From assembly GCA_016720705.1 (NCBI GenBank), contig JADKKB010000005.1:558001-622000 (forward strand): 64,000 nucleotides of DNA. The letters run 5' to 3'. Each line of letters starts with the position of its first letter. Position 1 is the stretch's first letter. The position numbers were made by a program, and so were the translations under genes. Shown here piece after piece: positions 14,897 through 23,409 of this stretch. The DNA is from Chloracidobacterium sp. Lineage in GTDB: Bacteria; Acidobacteriota; Blastocatellia; Pyrinomonadales; Pyrinomonadaceae. Under the pieces are notes generated by a model. That model did no database searches and had not been told where the DNA came from. It saw only the letters and a program-made list of their open reading frames with translations.

Positions 14897-17329
14897 ATGA
14901 AAAGATCGAACTACCTTCACACATTTCTCAGTCTATTCCTGATCATCGCCACCATCTCGCCTGTCGCGGCACTGGGGCTTGGCGATGGCAAAAAGCACTT
15001 TAAGGTGGGAATGCGGCACGAGGCCGCTGAGGAATGGGACAAGGCGAGCGAAGAGTTTGCAATTGCGGTTTCTGAGAATCCAAAGAATCCGGAATATCGA
15101 CTGCACCTTACCCGGGCACTATTTAACGCCTCGCAACAGTACATTAAAAAAGGCACATTGGCGTCGAAGGAAAAGGACTACGAGAACGCATATATTTCCT
15201 TTCGTAAGGCTTACGCATTCGATCCAACCAACGAACTGGCTAAATCTGAGATGGACCGAATGGTTCGACTTCAGAAAGAGGTGTTAGACGGTAAATCCGA
15301 CAAGAGAAACGCTGACGGCAGCGTGAAAGTCGTGCCGACCGCGTTCAAGTCGGATAACGCACAGCAAATGCCGCAAAAGCTCGAGAAGCTTCGAGACCTC
15401 CCATTTCCGGCAGGCGTCGACCTTCAGTTTATTATCAAGGAACTCGCTCGAGACCTTGATCTGAATGTGCTCTTTGACACCGAATCATTTCGGACGCCTA
15501 ATCGAAAAGTAAATATCGAACTTAAGAACGTCACGGCCGCACGTGCACTCGATTATATATTCCTGCAGGAAGGACTTTTCTTCCAAAAAGTCGGTCCGCG
15601 GACCATCATCGTGGCGTTGCAGACACAGCGCCAGAAGTTTCAACAACTTGTCCTCCGCACCTTCTATTTGCAGAATGCGGCCCCTAAGGATATTGCGAAG
15701 GTTGTACAGACAGCTATCCCCGCACAGCCCGGACGAACACAAACGATCGTTTTAACGGACGATGCTACAAACAGCGTCACGATCCGCGATACCGAAGAAA
15801 ATATCAAACTCATTGGCAAGCTTATCTCGTCGCTCGATAAAGACCGTGCAGAGGTCGTGATGGATGTGTCGATATATGAGGTCAACAAAAGCGATCTTTT
15901 GCAGTTTGGCAATCAACTCGGTTCAACCGGGCAAAACGGTACGTTGCTAAACATCGGCGGTGTCGGAATCCCCAATATCAATTTAGGTTCGTCGGGACCG
16001 ATCACGACCGGCATGGGCATTCCTAATCTAGCGAGCCTCGGATTTGCTCTCGGGTTGCCGGTCAGTAATATTACCGCCTTGCAGTCAAAGGCGAACACGA
16101 AACTCATTGCTTCAACGCAGATCCACGCTTTTAACAACGAGGACTCGTCGGCCCGGATTGGGCAACGTGTTCCCGTCCAGACAGCTCAGATCTCCAACGG
16201 AAACTTTAACAGCGGAGCGAATAACACTAATAACAACAACGGATTTCTATCAAATGTCATCAACTATGAACAGGTTGGACTGACCCTAAAATTCAAACCG
16301 TTGGTTTTTCCAAATCAGGATGTGCAGGTTGCGATGGAGATCGAATCGAAGGACGTTGCGGGAGCATCGTCGCTGACGCCGACCTTTACTGAACGAACGA
16401 TCAAGGGAACTGCTCGTGTGCAAAATAATAAAACTCTTTTGCTTGCAAGCGTAGCTCAAGGCGTTGAAACGAAAAGCCGTTCGGGGCTACCGCTGATCGG
16501 CCTGATCCCGATCATTGGCCGATTGTTTACAGCTCCGGTAAATGACAATCGTCAGGTCGATATTGTAATTGCGGTCACGCCGCGAGTGATAAGAGCTCCG
16601 GCTATTTTGCCGGAGGACGAGATCGAACGCCCCACCGGCAGTCTTGCGGTGCCGACGTCAAATTCGCTCGAAGCGATGATCATCGACGAAGAACGCGAAG
16701 AAATGCTGGCATTAGCTCGGAAAACGCCATCCAATGTCACCGTACAACTGCCCGACCAACCTGCCGACGCCCCCACATACGTGCGGGCAGATGCGAGTCA
16801 GGGAACTGCGGTTGCCAAAAGTGATCCTGCTATCCCGTCGCTTGTTCCGATCGATTCGAGCGTTAAGTCTCTGCAATTGACCCGGACATCAAATATTGTA
16901 GATCCGGGCACAGTGATCGGTGAAACAGTAGCCGCACCTGCTGCCGATCTTGCGTTGACCGGCGAATTCAGGCAGATGAAAACCGGTGAGCGTGCCAAAT
17001 TCGCGATCTCAATGACCGGGACTTCGTCATTTCGGTCGGCCGTGCTTGGCTTGCAGTTTGATCAGTCAAAGTTGGCGGTGCGTGCGGTTACACTCGGTGA
17101 TGTTTTTGGCGCGGCTGAAAACACACCTGCGATGCCGTTTCTGAATCAAAACGGAAAGATGTTTATTTCACTTACTGCGAAAGAAGGCATTCAGACTCTC
17201 GCCGCCGGCACGCTTGTCGTCTTCGAGGTAGAAGCACTTGCCGACGGCGAACCGACGATCGCGTTTGTCACGGACGTTCTTAATTTGATGACGACAGACG
17301 GTAAGAACTTTGCGATCAAGGTAAATTGA
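14897..17329 (+). CDS. Secretin (GspD/PilQ-type) with TPR and cohesin-like domains
   Basis: An outer-membrane secretin pore protein of 810 residues. A signal peptide (1-25) precedes TPR-like helices (about 30-115), an STN/N0-like domain (165-240, DLPFPAGVDLQFIIKELARD), a secretin N domain (250-312) and the secretin barrel (315-568) ending in the diagnostic SGLPLIGLIPIIGRLFTAP and VDIVIAVTPRVIRAP. A linker follows, and residues 690-810 form a cohesin-like beta-sandwich (KFAISMTGTSSFRSAVLGLQ, GTLVVFEVEALADG). It heads an operon with two pseudopilins and a PilM-like gene. Substrate is unknown. The cohesin domain could bind pilins, a cell-surface ligand or a partner secretion protein; that is inference. 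Confidence 0.9.
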   Translation: MKRSNYLHTFLSLFLIIATISPVAALGLGDGKKHFKVGMRHEAAEEWDKASEEFAIAVSENPKNPEYRLHLTRALFNASQQYIKKGTLASKEKDYENAYISFRKAYAFDPTNELAKSEMDRMVRLQKEVLDGKSDKRNADGSVKVVPTAFKSDNAQQMPQKLEKLRDLPFPAGVDLQFIIKELARDLDLNVLFDTESFRTPNRKVNIELKNVTAARALDYIFLQEGLFFQKVGPRTIIVALQTQRQKFQQLVLRTFYLQNAAPKDIAKVVQTAIPAQPGRTQTIVLTDDATNSVTIRDTEENIKLIGKLISSLDKDRAEVVMDVSIYEVNKSDLLQFGNQLGSTGQNGTLLNIGGVGIPNINLGSSGPITTGMGIPNLASLGFALGLPVSNITALQSKANTKLIASTQIHAFNNEDSSARIGQRVPVQTAQISNGNFNSGANNTNNNNGFLSNVINYEQVGLTLKFKPLVFPNQDVQVAMEIESKDVAGASSLTPTFTERTIKGTARVQNNKTLLLASVAQGVETKSRSGLPLIGLIPIIGRLFTAPVNDNRQVDIVIAVTPRVIRAPAILPEDEIERPTGSLAVPTSNSLEAMIIDEEREEMLALARKTPSNVTVQLPDQPADAPTYVRADASQGTAVAKSDPAIPSLVPIDSSVKSLQLTRTSNIVDPGTVIGETVAAPAADLALTGEFRQMKTGERAKFAISMTGTSSFRSAVLGLQFDQSKLAVRAVTLGDVFGAAENTPAMPFLNQNGKMFISLTAKEGIQTLAAGTLVVFEVEALADGEPTIAFVTDVLNLMTTDGKNFAIKVN

Positions 17330-17334
17330 ATACT

Positions 17335-17982
17335 ATGCACCGACGCACGGCGACAATTGATAAGAGTATCGCGGGCTATAGTCTGCTTGAACTCGTTTCG
17401 ACGCTTGCCGTGTTAGCGATCTTGGTAATGGGTACGATCCCGATGGCTCAAAACGGGGTTAAGCGCCAAAAGGAATTGCGACTCCGTGAATCTCTAAGGA
17501 TGATGCGGAACGCAATTGACGAGTTTAAGCGTGACAGTATGGGTGCGTGCCCTCAGGGAGCTGTGACCAGCGGAAATCCGACGATTGCAGCACAGGGTGG
17601 AAATATACCGACTGACCCGCGCAGTCGTGTCGTTATCGATGATTGCAAGATATTTGAAACCGATAATCCGGATCGTTACCCGCCGACGATCGAAACGTTG
17701 GTGGACGGCGTAAAGGTAAAGGCCAGGGGAGCAAACGTAACTGCCGGCAGCGGTATTTCCGGTGACAGTAAACAGGCAACTGAGCTGAACGAAATAAAAG
17801 AGCTCAACAAGGTCTATCTGCGCGAGCTGCCCGTCGACCCGATGACGGGAAAGGCAGATTGGAAATTTAGATCATCGTATCAGGACAAGGACTCAGACAA
17901 TTGGGATGAAGTTAACGTATTTGATGTACGCTCATCGTCTGACGACGAAGCAATGAACGGCGAGAAGTATAGCGAGTGGTGA
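17335..17982 (+). CDS. Pseudopilin (GspG/PilE-like)
   Basis: A prepilin-type protein of 215 residues. The N-terminus has a short basic leader followed by AGYSLLELVSTLAVLAILVM: the prepilin peptidase would cut after Gly14, leaving Tyr1 and Glu5 of the mature helix. The remainder is a globular domain with two Cys (residues around 69 and 100). The ATG at 17335 lies five bases after the secretin stop; an in-frame TTG at 17326 overlaps that stop and is an alternative. The next pseudopilin overlaps its 3' end by seven bases, so the genes are translationally coupled. It is likely a subunit of the same pseudopilus that works with the secretin. Confidence 0.85.
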   Translation: MHRRTATIDKSIAGYSLLELVSTLAVLAILVMGTIPMAQNGVKRQKELRLRESLRMMRNAIDEFKRDSMGACPQGAVTSGNPTIAAQGGNIPTDPRSRVVIDDCKIFETDNPDRYPPTIETLVDGVKVKARGANVTAGSGISGDSKQATELNEIKELNKVYLRELPVDPMTGKADWKFRSSYQDKDSDNWDEVNVFDVRSSSDDEAMNGEKYSEW

Positions 17983-18449
17983 GTTGCTCAAACCAAAATA
18001 GGAAATCGCAGGTGAACATTAGAAATCTCAGTAAATGGACGGTCGTAGGCCAGCACCGCCGATCATCAAATAGGCAGGGTGGTTTTTCTTTGCTCGAATT
18101 GATGATCGCGATGTTCATTATGATCATCCTTCTATCTGTTGCGATTCCGACATATCAAAGGAGCGTGCAACAGGCTAGAGAAACGGTACTCAAAGAGAAT
18201 CTATGGCAGATGCGCCGAGCCATTGACCAATTTTCGGCCGACAAAGGAAAATTGCCGAAAACGATCGATGAACTCGTCGAGGCAAAATATCTTCGTGAAA
18301 AGCCGCTTGATCCGATCTTGGAAAAGCCGGAGTGGGACGAGGTGCAGGGCGAGGATACCAACACGCCGGACGGCGGATCCGGCCTGAAAGACATCAGAAG
18401 TATAGCCGAGGGAGAGGATTCGGAAGGTATCGCCTACAATAAGTATTAA
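17976..18449 (+). CDS. Pseudopilin, second copy in the secretin operon
   Basis: A prepilin-type protein of up to 157 residues with GGFSLLELMIAMFIMIILLS at about 35-54; cleavage after the second Gly would expose Phe1 and Glu5 of the mature protein. It shares with its upstream neighbour the pattern of a long helix containing RRAIDQF and a C-terminal segment with LPVDP/KPLDP plus an EW motif, suggesting a duplication. The GTG at 17976 overlaps the previous stop; another GTG at 18012 is closer to the prepilin signal and may be the true start. It precedes the PilM-like gene by two bases. Confidence 0.85.
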   Translation: MVSCSNQNRKSQVNIRNLSKWTVVGQHRRSSNRQGGFSLLELMIAMFIMIILLSVAIPTYQRSVQQARETVLKENLWQMRRAIDQFSADKGKLPKTIDELVEAKYLREKPLDPILEKPEWDEVQGEDTNTPDGGSGLKDIRSIAEGEDSEGIAYNKY

Positions 18450-18451
18450 AA

Positions 18452-19381
18452 ATGCTCTTTTCACTTACGCAACCCAATTTTCCCAATGCTGCGATAGGTA
18501 TCGAATGTCACAGCGTGTCCGCGATCGCTCTCACAAAGCACGGCCGATCGTCATATTCGGTGAAGCAGGCGGCCACGATCGGACTGGCCAACGGCGTGAT
18601 CGACCCGAGTTTCTTGGAAATAAATATAACTGATCCACACGAGTTTAGAGCCAGTCTCGAAGCGGCGGTTCAGGCTTCGGGATTGTTGAACCAAAAGCGT
18701 TGGTCAATAGCTCTGCCGAGCAATTCGGCTCGCTCGGCAATACTTACACTCGACGCCGAACCGGTTGCAAAGCAAGAAACGGAAGAAATACTTGACTGGA
18801 AAGCTGAGCAGACATTTGGTGCCCCCGCCGCACAACTGAGAATCGCTCGTCAAAAGATTTCGCCGAACAGGGAAGGACGACCGCGATATTTTGCCACGGC
18901 TATCGCTTTAGGTGTCATCGATGAGTATGAGACTCTATTTGAGAGTATGGGTTGGAAGGCCGGGTTGATATTGCCTCGTGCGGTCGGTGAAGCAAATTGG
19001 CTTTTGGACCGTGCCGGCAAGGCAGATTCGCTGCTGATCAGCGAGCAATCGGATGGTTTCACTGCACTATTGCTGCGCGGCGATGAACCGTCGGTCGTTA
19101 GGACGGTCACGTGTTTACCGGCTGAGATCGATGATGAGGTATTTCGACTTTTGATGTTTTACAACGACCGGTTCGGTGCCAATGTGAATGAAGGCTACCT
19201 GGACCGGGTCCTGCTTATCGGCCGTGACCTTGTGCCGGAGCGGATTACTAAGATCGCTGCCGAGGCTTTGGGAAGGTCATTAGTTATGCTTCGGCCTGAG
19301 GACGTTGGCCTTTCGTTTCCCGAATCTAGTTTCAATTTTGACGAGATCGCCGCACCGGCAGCCCTCGCGGCGCTTGCCTGA
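18452..19381 (+). CDS. PilM-like actin-fold pilus assembly protein
   Basis: A 309-residue protein resembling the cytoplasmic actin-like PilM/GspL-N family, which docks to the inner-membrane platform of type IV pili or type II secretion systems. Visible features include an early AIGIECHSVSAIAL strand-loop-strand, a KQETEEILDWKAEQ helix near 110-125 (matching the EELPFAIEWEAEQ-like motif of PilM) and late hydrophobic DRVLLIGRDL. The nucleotide-binding motifs are weak. It starts two bases after the second pseudopilin without its own Shine-Dalgarno sequence, implying coupled translation. No PilN, PilO, PilB or PilC genes follow, so the rest of the machine must be elsewhere. Confidence 0.75.
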   Translation: MLFSLTQPNFPNAAIGIECHSVSAIALTKHGRSSYSVKQAATIGLANGVIDPSFLEINITDPHEFRASLEAAVQASGLLNQKRWSIALPSNSARSAILTLDAEPVAKQETEEILDWKAEQTFGAPAAQLRIARQKISPNREGRPRYFATAIALGVIDEYETLFESMGWKAGLILPRAVGEANWLLDRAGKADSLLISEQSDGFTALLLRGDEPSVVRTVTCLPAEIDDEVFRLLMFYNDRFGANVNEGYLDRVLLIGRDLVPERITKIAAEALGRSLVMLRPEDVGLSFPESSFNFDEIAAPAALAALA

Positions 19382-19485
19382 TCATTAGCTGTTGCATTTG
19401 TGGTCTGAAACAAATTCGACGAGAATACCGTATTGGTTCCAAATCGATGTCTATCCAAGCAATAACCTTAGGAGATATCCGAAGT

Positions 19486-20052
19486 ATGACGGACGGCGAG
19501 TTGATCGTAAATGCCGTCTCGGGCCGCACTGACGGTTTCGAGGAACTGGTCCGACGCTATCAGCGACCGATCACCAGCTATGTTTTCCGAATGCTTGGTG
19601 ATTATGAATCGTCGCTGGACGTCACACAGGAAGTTTTCATCAAGGTATACAATTCGCTTTCTAAATATAGTTCCGAGTACAAATTTTCGACTTGGCTGTA
19701 CCGCATTGCCCACAACGCTGCAATTGACCATATGCGGCGAAATTCGATAACAGCAATGAGTATCGAATCGGAAAATGCTGATGGCACTTTTCAATTTCAG
19801 ATCGAAAGCGGCCGCCCGTCACCGGAACAAGACCACGAACGGAGCGAGTGGCGCGATGAGATCGACGCAGTAGTCAAGTGCCTACCGCCGGGATACCGTG
19901 ACTTGATAGTTCTCCGACATTCGCGGGACCTATCGTACGATGAGATCGCCGAGGTGACCGGACTTCCGCTTGGAACGGTTAAGAATAGGCTCTTTCGTGC
20001 GCGCGAGATGATGAGGCAGATGTTTGTCGAACGCGGGGTTAAGGGGATATAG
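19486..20052 (+). CDS. ECF RNA polymerase sigma factor
   Basis: Extracytoplasmic-function sigma-70 factor. Region 2 is clear (FEELVRRYQRPITSYVFRML, DVTQEVFIKVY, FSTWLYRIAHNAAIDHMRR) and region 4 contains the helix-turn-helix (LSYDEIAEVTGLPLGTVKNR, LFRARE). I place the start at the ATG at 19486 (188 residues), because AGGAG lies ten bases upstream and MTDGELIVNA is a typical ECF N-terminus; an ATG at 19447 would add 13 residues. A DUF4870 gene follows after three bases and a zinc-binding anti-sigma candidate two genes on, so the set is probably an envelope-sensing regulon. Targets may include the adjacent secretion or receptor genes; this is inference. Confidence 0.93.
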   Translation: MTDGELIVNAVSGRTDGFEELVRRYQRPITSYVFRMLGDYESSLDVTQEVFIKVYNSLSKYSSEYKFSTWLYRIAHNAAIDHMRRNSITAMSIESENADGTFQFQIESGRPSPEQDHERSEWRDEIDAVVKCLPPGYRDLIVLRHSRDLSYDEIAEVTGLPLGTVKNRLFRAREMMRQMFVERGVKGI

Positions 20053-20055
20053 GAT

Positions 20056-20433
20056 ATGAATTACGAAATGCAATTCCGGCCACCGATGGCTCTCCAGACG
20101 CCTGAGCAAAAGCAAATGGGAATGTGGCTGCATCTTTCGCAGTTGGCAAATATTATTTTGTTCCCGGTCGGGATCATTGTGCCGATCGTATTGTGGCAGA
20201 CGCAAAAGGATAAGATGCCTGCTCTCGATGCTCACGGGAAGATGGTGGCCAACTGGATGATCTCATCGGTGATATACGCCGTTGTCAGCATTGTCCTGAT
20301 GTTCGTGTTGATCGGATTTCTGACTATGCTGGCGGTATGCGTAATGGGCGTTGTTTTTCCGATCATTGGTGCAATGAAAGCGAATAGCGGCGAACTTTGG
20401 GAATATCCGCTGGCAATTAAATTCTTGAAGTAA
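20056..20433 (+). CDS. DUF4870 membrane protein
   Basis: A 125-residue membrane protein with the DUF4870 pattern: an N-terminal TPEQKQMGMWLHLSQLANII helix, a central LDAHGKMVANWMIS segment and two further hydrophobic helices, ending in the IGAMKANSGELWEYPLAIKF tail. The family's function is unknown. It is encoded three bases after the ECF sigma gene and 22 bases before the anti-sigma candidate, so co-expression is likely. No catalytic or binding residue can be assigned. Confidence 0.85.
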   Translation: MNYEMQFRPPMALQTPEQKQMGMWLHLSQLANIILFPVGIIVPIVLWQTQKDKMPALDAHGKMVANWMISSVIYAVVSIVLMFVLIGFLTMLAVCVMGVVFPIIGAMKANSGELWEYPLAIKFLK

Positions 20434-20455
20434 ATTACATAGGAATCATTTGTTG

Positions 20456-21025
20456 ATGCCTCAGTTGAACGTATATAGTCATACGGTATGCCCGACGATA
20501 GAGATCACATCTTATATTGACGGCGAACTGACCGCTGAGCGTGAACTCGCACTTGAAACGCACATTGTGGGTTGTTATGAGTGTGCCGAAGAATTGCGAT
20601 TGCAGAGACAGTTCCTGTGTTCGCTGAATTCTTCGATGGTCGGTGAATTTGATGTCGAACTTCCCGCGAATTTTACAGAGAGGCTGGTAACGAACGCGGA
20701 AAGCTCCGTAAACGGGCTAAGAAGGTCAAACGAGCTTTATAGTGCTGCCTTTGTGTGCGTTGCGTTGATGGCGTTTGTCCTGTTCGCTTTAGGGTCGGAT
20801 GCCAATCTGATCTTCGGCCAGTTGGTCAACGCGGCCGAAAAGATAACTGCGGTTGGAAACTTTGTCGGTCACATCGCGTATTCATTACTGGTAGGGTTTG
20901 GCGTTATTTTACGAACCGTAAGCGGACAAATACAATTGCCCGCAGCATTGATGTTAGTTCTGGGAATGGTCGTGGCCCTGTCCGTATTTATTTCAAGATC
21001 CAAGTCACGGGTACCGCGTACATAG
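20456..21025 (+). CDS. Zinc-binding anti-sigma factor candidate, single-pass membrane
   Basis: A protein of 189 residues whose N-terminal domain has the anti-sigma zinc-finger arrangement H-x3-C-x2-C (THIVGCYECAEELRLQRQ) preceded by ITSYIDGELTAERELALE, as in mycothiol-type ASD/zf-HC2 anti-sigma factors. Three hydrophobic segments follow at about 98-115, 135-155 and 160-178. It would hold the ECF sigma factor encoded two genes upstream at the membrane. Three in-frame candidate starts (TTG 20450, TTG 20453, ATG 20456) lie behind an AGGAA sequence; I used the ATG. Signal and release mechanism are unknown. Confidence 0.82.
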   Translation: MPQLNVYSHTVCPTIEITSYIDGELTAERELALETHIVGCYECAEELRLQRQFLCSLNSSMVGEFDVELPANFTERLVTNAESSVNGLRRSNELYSAAFVCVALMAFVLFALGSDANLIFGQLVNAAEKITAVGNFVGHIAYSLLVGFGVILRTVSGQIQLPAALMLVLGMVVALSVFISRSKSRVPRT

Positions 21026-21038
21026 CAATTCCAACAAA

Positions 21039-22001
21039 GTGAAGTTTACGAACTATACAAACATCCGATCACACTGCACGGTGACGGCCACGATCACCGT
21101 GTTCTGGCTGATCATCGTGCTGTTTGCGGGTGTTCAATGCGCGAAAGCCACGCCTGCTATATCGTTATCGGAAGACGAAAAGACAGTTATCGTCGAAGAT
21201 GCGCCGGAAATGGAGGTTGTAGCGATCGGGAAGTCGGTCGAAGTTCGCAAAAGTGCAAAGGGAGTTTTTTCATTTGGTGGCGACGTTATTGTAAGTGGAC
21301 GTGTTGAAGGTGATGTGGCGACTATCGGCGGTTCAGTGATCCAAAAGGAGAACGGATATATCGGTGGTGACGTGATCGTTTTTGGCGGTTCATATAAACC
21401 GGATAGTCCCAATGCACTTCGTGTATCCGGCAAGGAGACTGTGATCTTTGGCGTGTGGGAAGAGGAGCTCCGCGACCTCGCACAAAATCCTATGCAAATT
21501 CTGACTCCCGCTATCACGTGGTCATTTGTCGCACAGCGTGTCTTACTGGCTCTATTTTGGTTTGCGATTTCGATGGTGATGATGACAATTGCTCCCGGGG
21601 CTGTTGGCCGGGCAGTCGCTAGGATTCGGCTTTCGACCCTGAAGATAAGTGCAATTGGATCGGTGGTGTTCATCGGTACTATGATAGCGATCGTTGGGAG
21701 TCTCAGCGTGCTTCCGGATTTCCTGAGTGCAACACTCGGATTGATGGGTCTTGTTATGATCCTATTGGGATACGTTTTCGGCAGAGTTGCCTTGCAGGTA
21801 ACAGTTGGAAAGCTAATTCAAAAGCGATTTCTATCCGATGCCAACCGTTCAGAAACGCTTGCCACGCTCATTGGTGTGGGCGTTTGGACCTTCCTACTGT
21901 CCGTACCATATCTTTGGGTAATAGCTCTCTTCTCGGTATTTGCGTTCGGCATTGGCCTCGTTTTAACCGCCCGTACTTCCAACGTCTGGCAAAAAGCGTA
22001 A
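21039..22001 (+). CDS. Bactofilin-like repeat protein with membrane domain
   Basis: A 320-residue membrane protein with a GTG start. An N-terminal signal or anchor helix (about 18-37) precedes a beta-rich region with short repeats typical of polymer-forming bactofilin-like proteins (FSFGGDVIVSGRVEGDVATI, GGSVIQKENGYIGGDVIVFG). The C-terminal half has about five hydrophobic helices (165-185, 208-228, 230-250, 278-295, 295-312). Such proteins are common beside ECF sigma/anti-sigma genes. I cannot name a function; a surface-sensing or envelope-scaffolding role is possible. It starts 13 bases after the anti-sigma gene and completes that operon. Confidence 0.72.
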   Translation: MKFTNYTNIRSHCTVTATITVFWLIIVLFAGVQCAKATPAISLSEDEKTVIVEDAPEMEVVAIGKSVEVRKSAKGVFSFGGDVIVSGRVEGDVATIGGSVIQKENGYIGGDVIVFGGSYKPDSPNALRVSGKETVIFGVWEEELRDLAQNPMQILTPAITWSFVAQRVLLALFWFAISMVMMTIAPGAVGRAVARIRLSTLKISAIGSVVFIGTMIAIVGSLSVLPDFLSATLGLMGLVMILLGYVFGRVALQVTVGKLIQKRFLSDANRSETLATLIGVGVWTFLLSVPYLWVIALFSVFAFGIGLVLTARTSNVWQKA

Positions 22002-22143
22002 GCTGATTGTTTGCAGACTTTTACATTTCTTTACAAATAGACTCGAACCTTCCTGATAAAATAAACGTCATAACATCTGATACTGGCAATTATACGAATT
22101 GTTTAGTCGTGACCAGATCAGAATAATTTTTGCAAAATTTACA

Positions 22144-23331
22144 ATGAAAAAGCTATTCATCATATTTACGCTTATATTTAGTTCGGCATCCGCCATATGG
22201 GCACAGTCGACATCGATCAAGCCGTCTGTCATTAGCGGCGATGTAGTGGCAATCACCGCCGAAAAGATTACGATCAGCTCGAAAACCGGCAACGTCGATG
22301 GAATTCTAACGGCCAAGACGGAGTATAAGAAGGTTGATCCGGCGAAACCCGATCTGGCGTCAGCACTTCCGGCGTCTACTGCAGACATTGCGGTCGGCGA
22401 CAGAGTAATGGCGACCGGCGTTTTGGCGGCGGACGGTAAATCGTTTCCGGCACGTTCGGTATATTTAATGTCAAAATCGGCGATCGCGCAACAACACGCT
22501 TTAGAGGCGGACCTATGGCGGACCCGCGGTATCGCAGGAAAGGTGACATCTGTCAATAATCAGACAAATCAGATAACTGTCGAGGTCCGGGGACTGATGG
22601 GATCGACGTCAACGGTGGTCACGCCCAAGGGTGATGCTAAATTCAAACGATATGCTCCCAATTCGATTCGGTTTGACGAAGCGGTCGATGGTTCGATCGG
22701 TGACGTTAAGCAGGGCGATATGATAAGGGCATTGGGAGATAAGAGTTCGGACGGTTCTAGTTTTTCGGCGGAGCAGATAGTCACGGGAGCATTCCAGACA
22801 ATTGCCGGAACGATAAAGTCGATCGACACGGATAAAAATGAGATTGTCATAACCAACTTACAAACGAAAAAGGACGTCACGATTGCGTTAGGCTCGACGT
22901 CTTTAATGAAGAAATTTCCAGCCGAAATGGCCGAACGATTGGCTGGCGGCCAAACGAATGGCGCCGGCGGAATACGACCTCCTGGACAAGGCGGAGTTCA
23001 AGGCCGCCCGGAAGGAAAGCCACAAGCAAATGATGGCGTCGCCGGACAAGCACGCCCGGGAATGGGTGGAGGACGCGGCGGCGGCGGGGGTATCGACGAT
23101 ATGCTCGACCGATTTCCAAATATTACGGCGGCGGACCTCAAAGCAGGAGATATGATCGCGATCTCGAGTACTAAAAACGGCGACTCAACGAGAGTAAGTG
23201 CGATTAAGTTATTAGCGGGAGTCGAGCCGTTTATAAGGAGCGCCCAGGCACAGTCGGGTGGCGGTCGCGGTGGCCGGAGTGTGGACGGTGGATTTTCGAT
23301 CCCGGGTCTAGACGGCATTGGCTTACCCTAA
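22144..23331 (+). CDS. Secreted DUF5666-domain protein
   Basis: A 395-residue exported protein: signal peptide MKKLFIIFTLIFSSASAIWA followed by beta-rich DUF5666-type modules with the recurring I-x-G-x-V/I-x-x-I/V-D/T pattern (VISGDVVAITAEKITISSKT, GIAGKVTSVNNQTNQITVEV, IAGTIKSIDTDKNEIVITNL). These are OB-like folds of unknown ligand. A Gly/Pro/Arg-rich linker (about residues 275-320) interrupts the last module. I prefer the ATG at 22144 over the one-frame extension to 22099, since it starts the signal peptide. It precedes the Oar-like receptor gene by 78 bp and both proteins contain Gly-rich segments, hinting at a shared location. Confidence 0.78.
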   Translation: MKKLFIIFTLIFSSASAIWAQSTSIKPSVISGDVVAITAEKITISSKTGNVDGILTAKTEYKKVDPAKPDLASALPASTADIAVGDRVMATGVLAADGKSFPARSVYLMSKSAIAQQHALEADLWRTRGIAGKVTSVNNQTNQITVEVRGLMGSTSTVVTPKGDAKFKRYAPNSIRFDEAVDGSIGDVKQGDMIRALGDKSSDGSSFSAEQIVTGAFQTIAGTIKSIDTDKNEIVITNLQTKKDVTIALGSTSLMKKFPAEMAERLAGGQTNGAGGIRPPGQGGVQGRPEGKPQANDGVAGQARPGMGGGRGGGGGIDDMLDRFPNITAADLKAGDMIAISSTKNGDSTRVSAIKLLAGVEPFIRSAQAQSGGGRGGRSVDGGFSIPGLDGIGLP

Positions 23332-23409
23332 ATAGAGATTTAATTTCCGGACACCGGGTTTTAACCTGAACGGAAAGACATATACACGTAGCTTTATACA
23401 ATAATAATC

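Noticed and set aside
16771..16790. ACGTGCGGGC word in the secretin gene, similar to the groES/groL hairpins
   Set aside because: Only part of the motif is present, with no palindromic partner, and it lies in coding sequence; likely chance.
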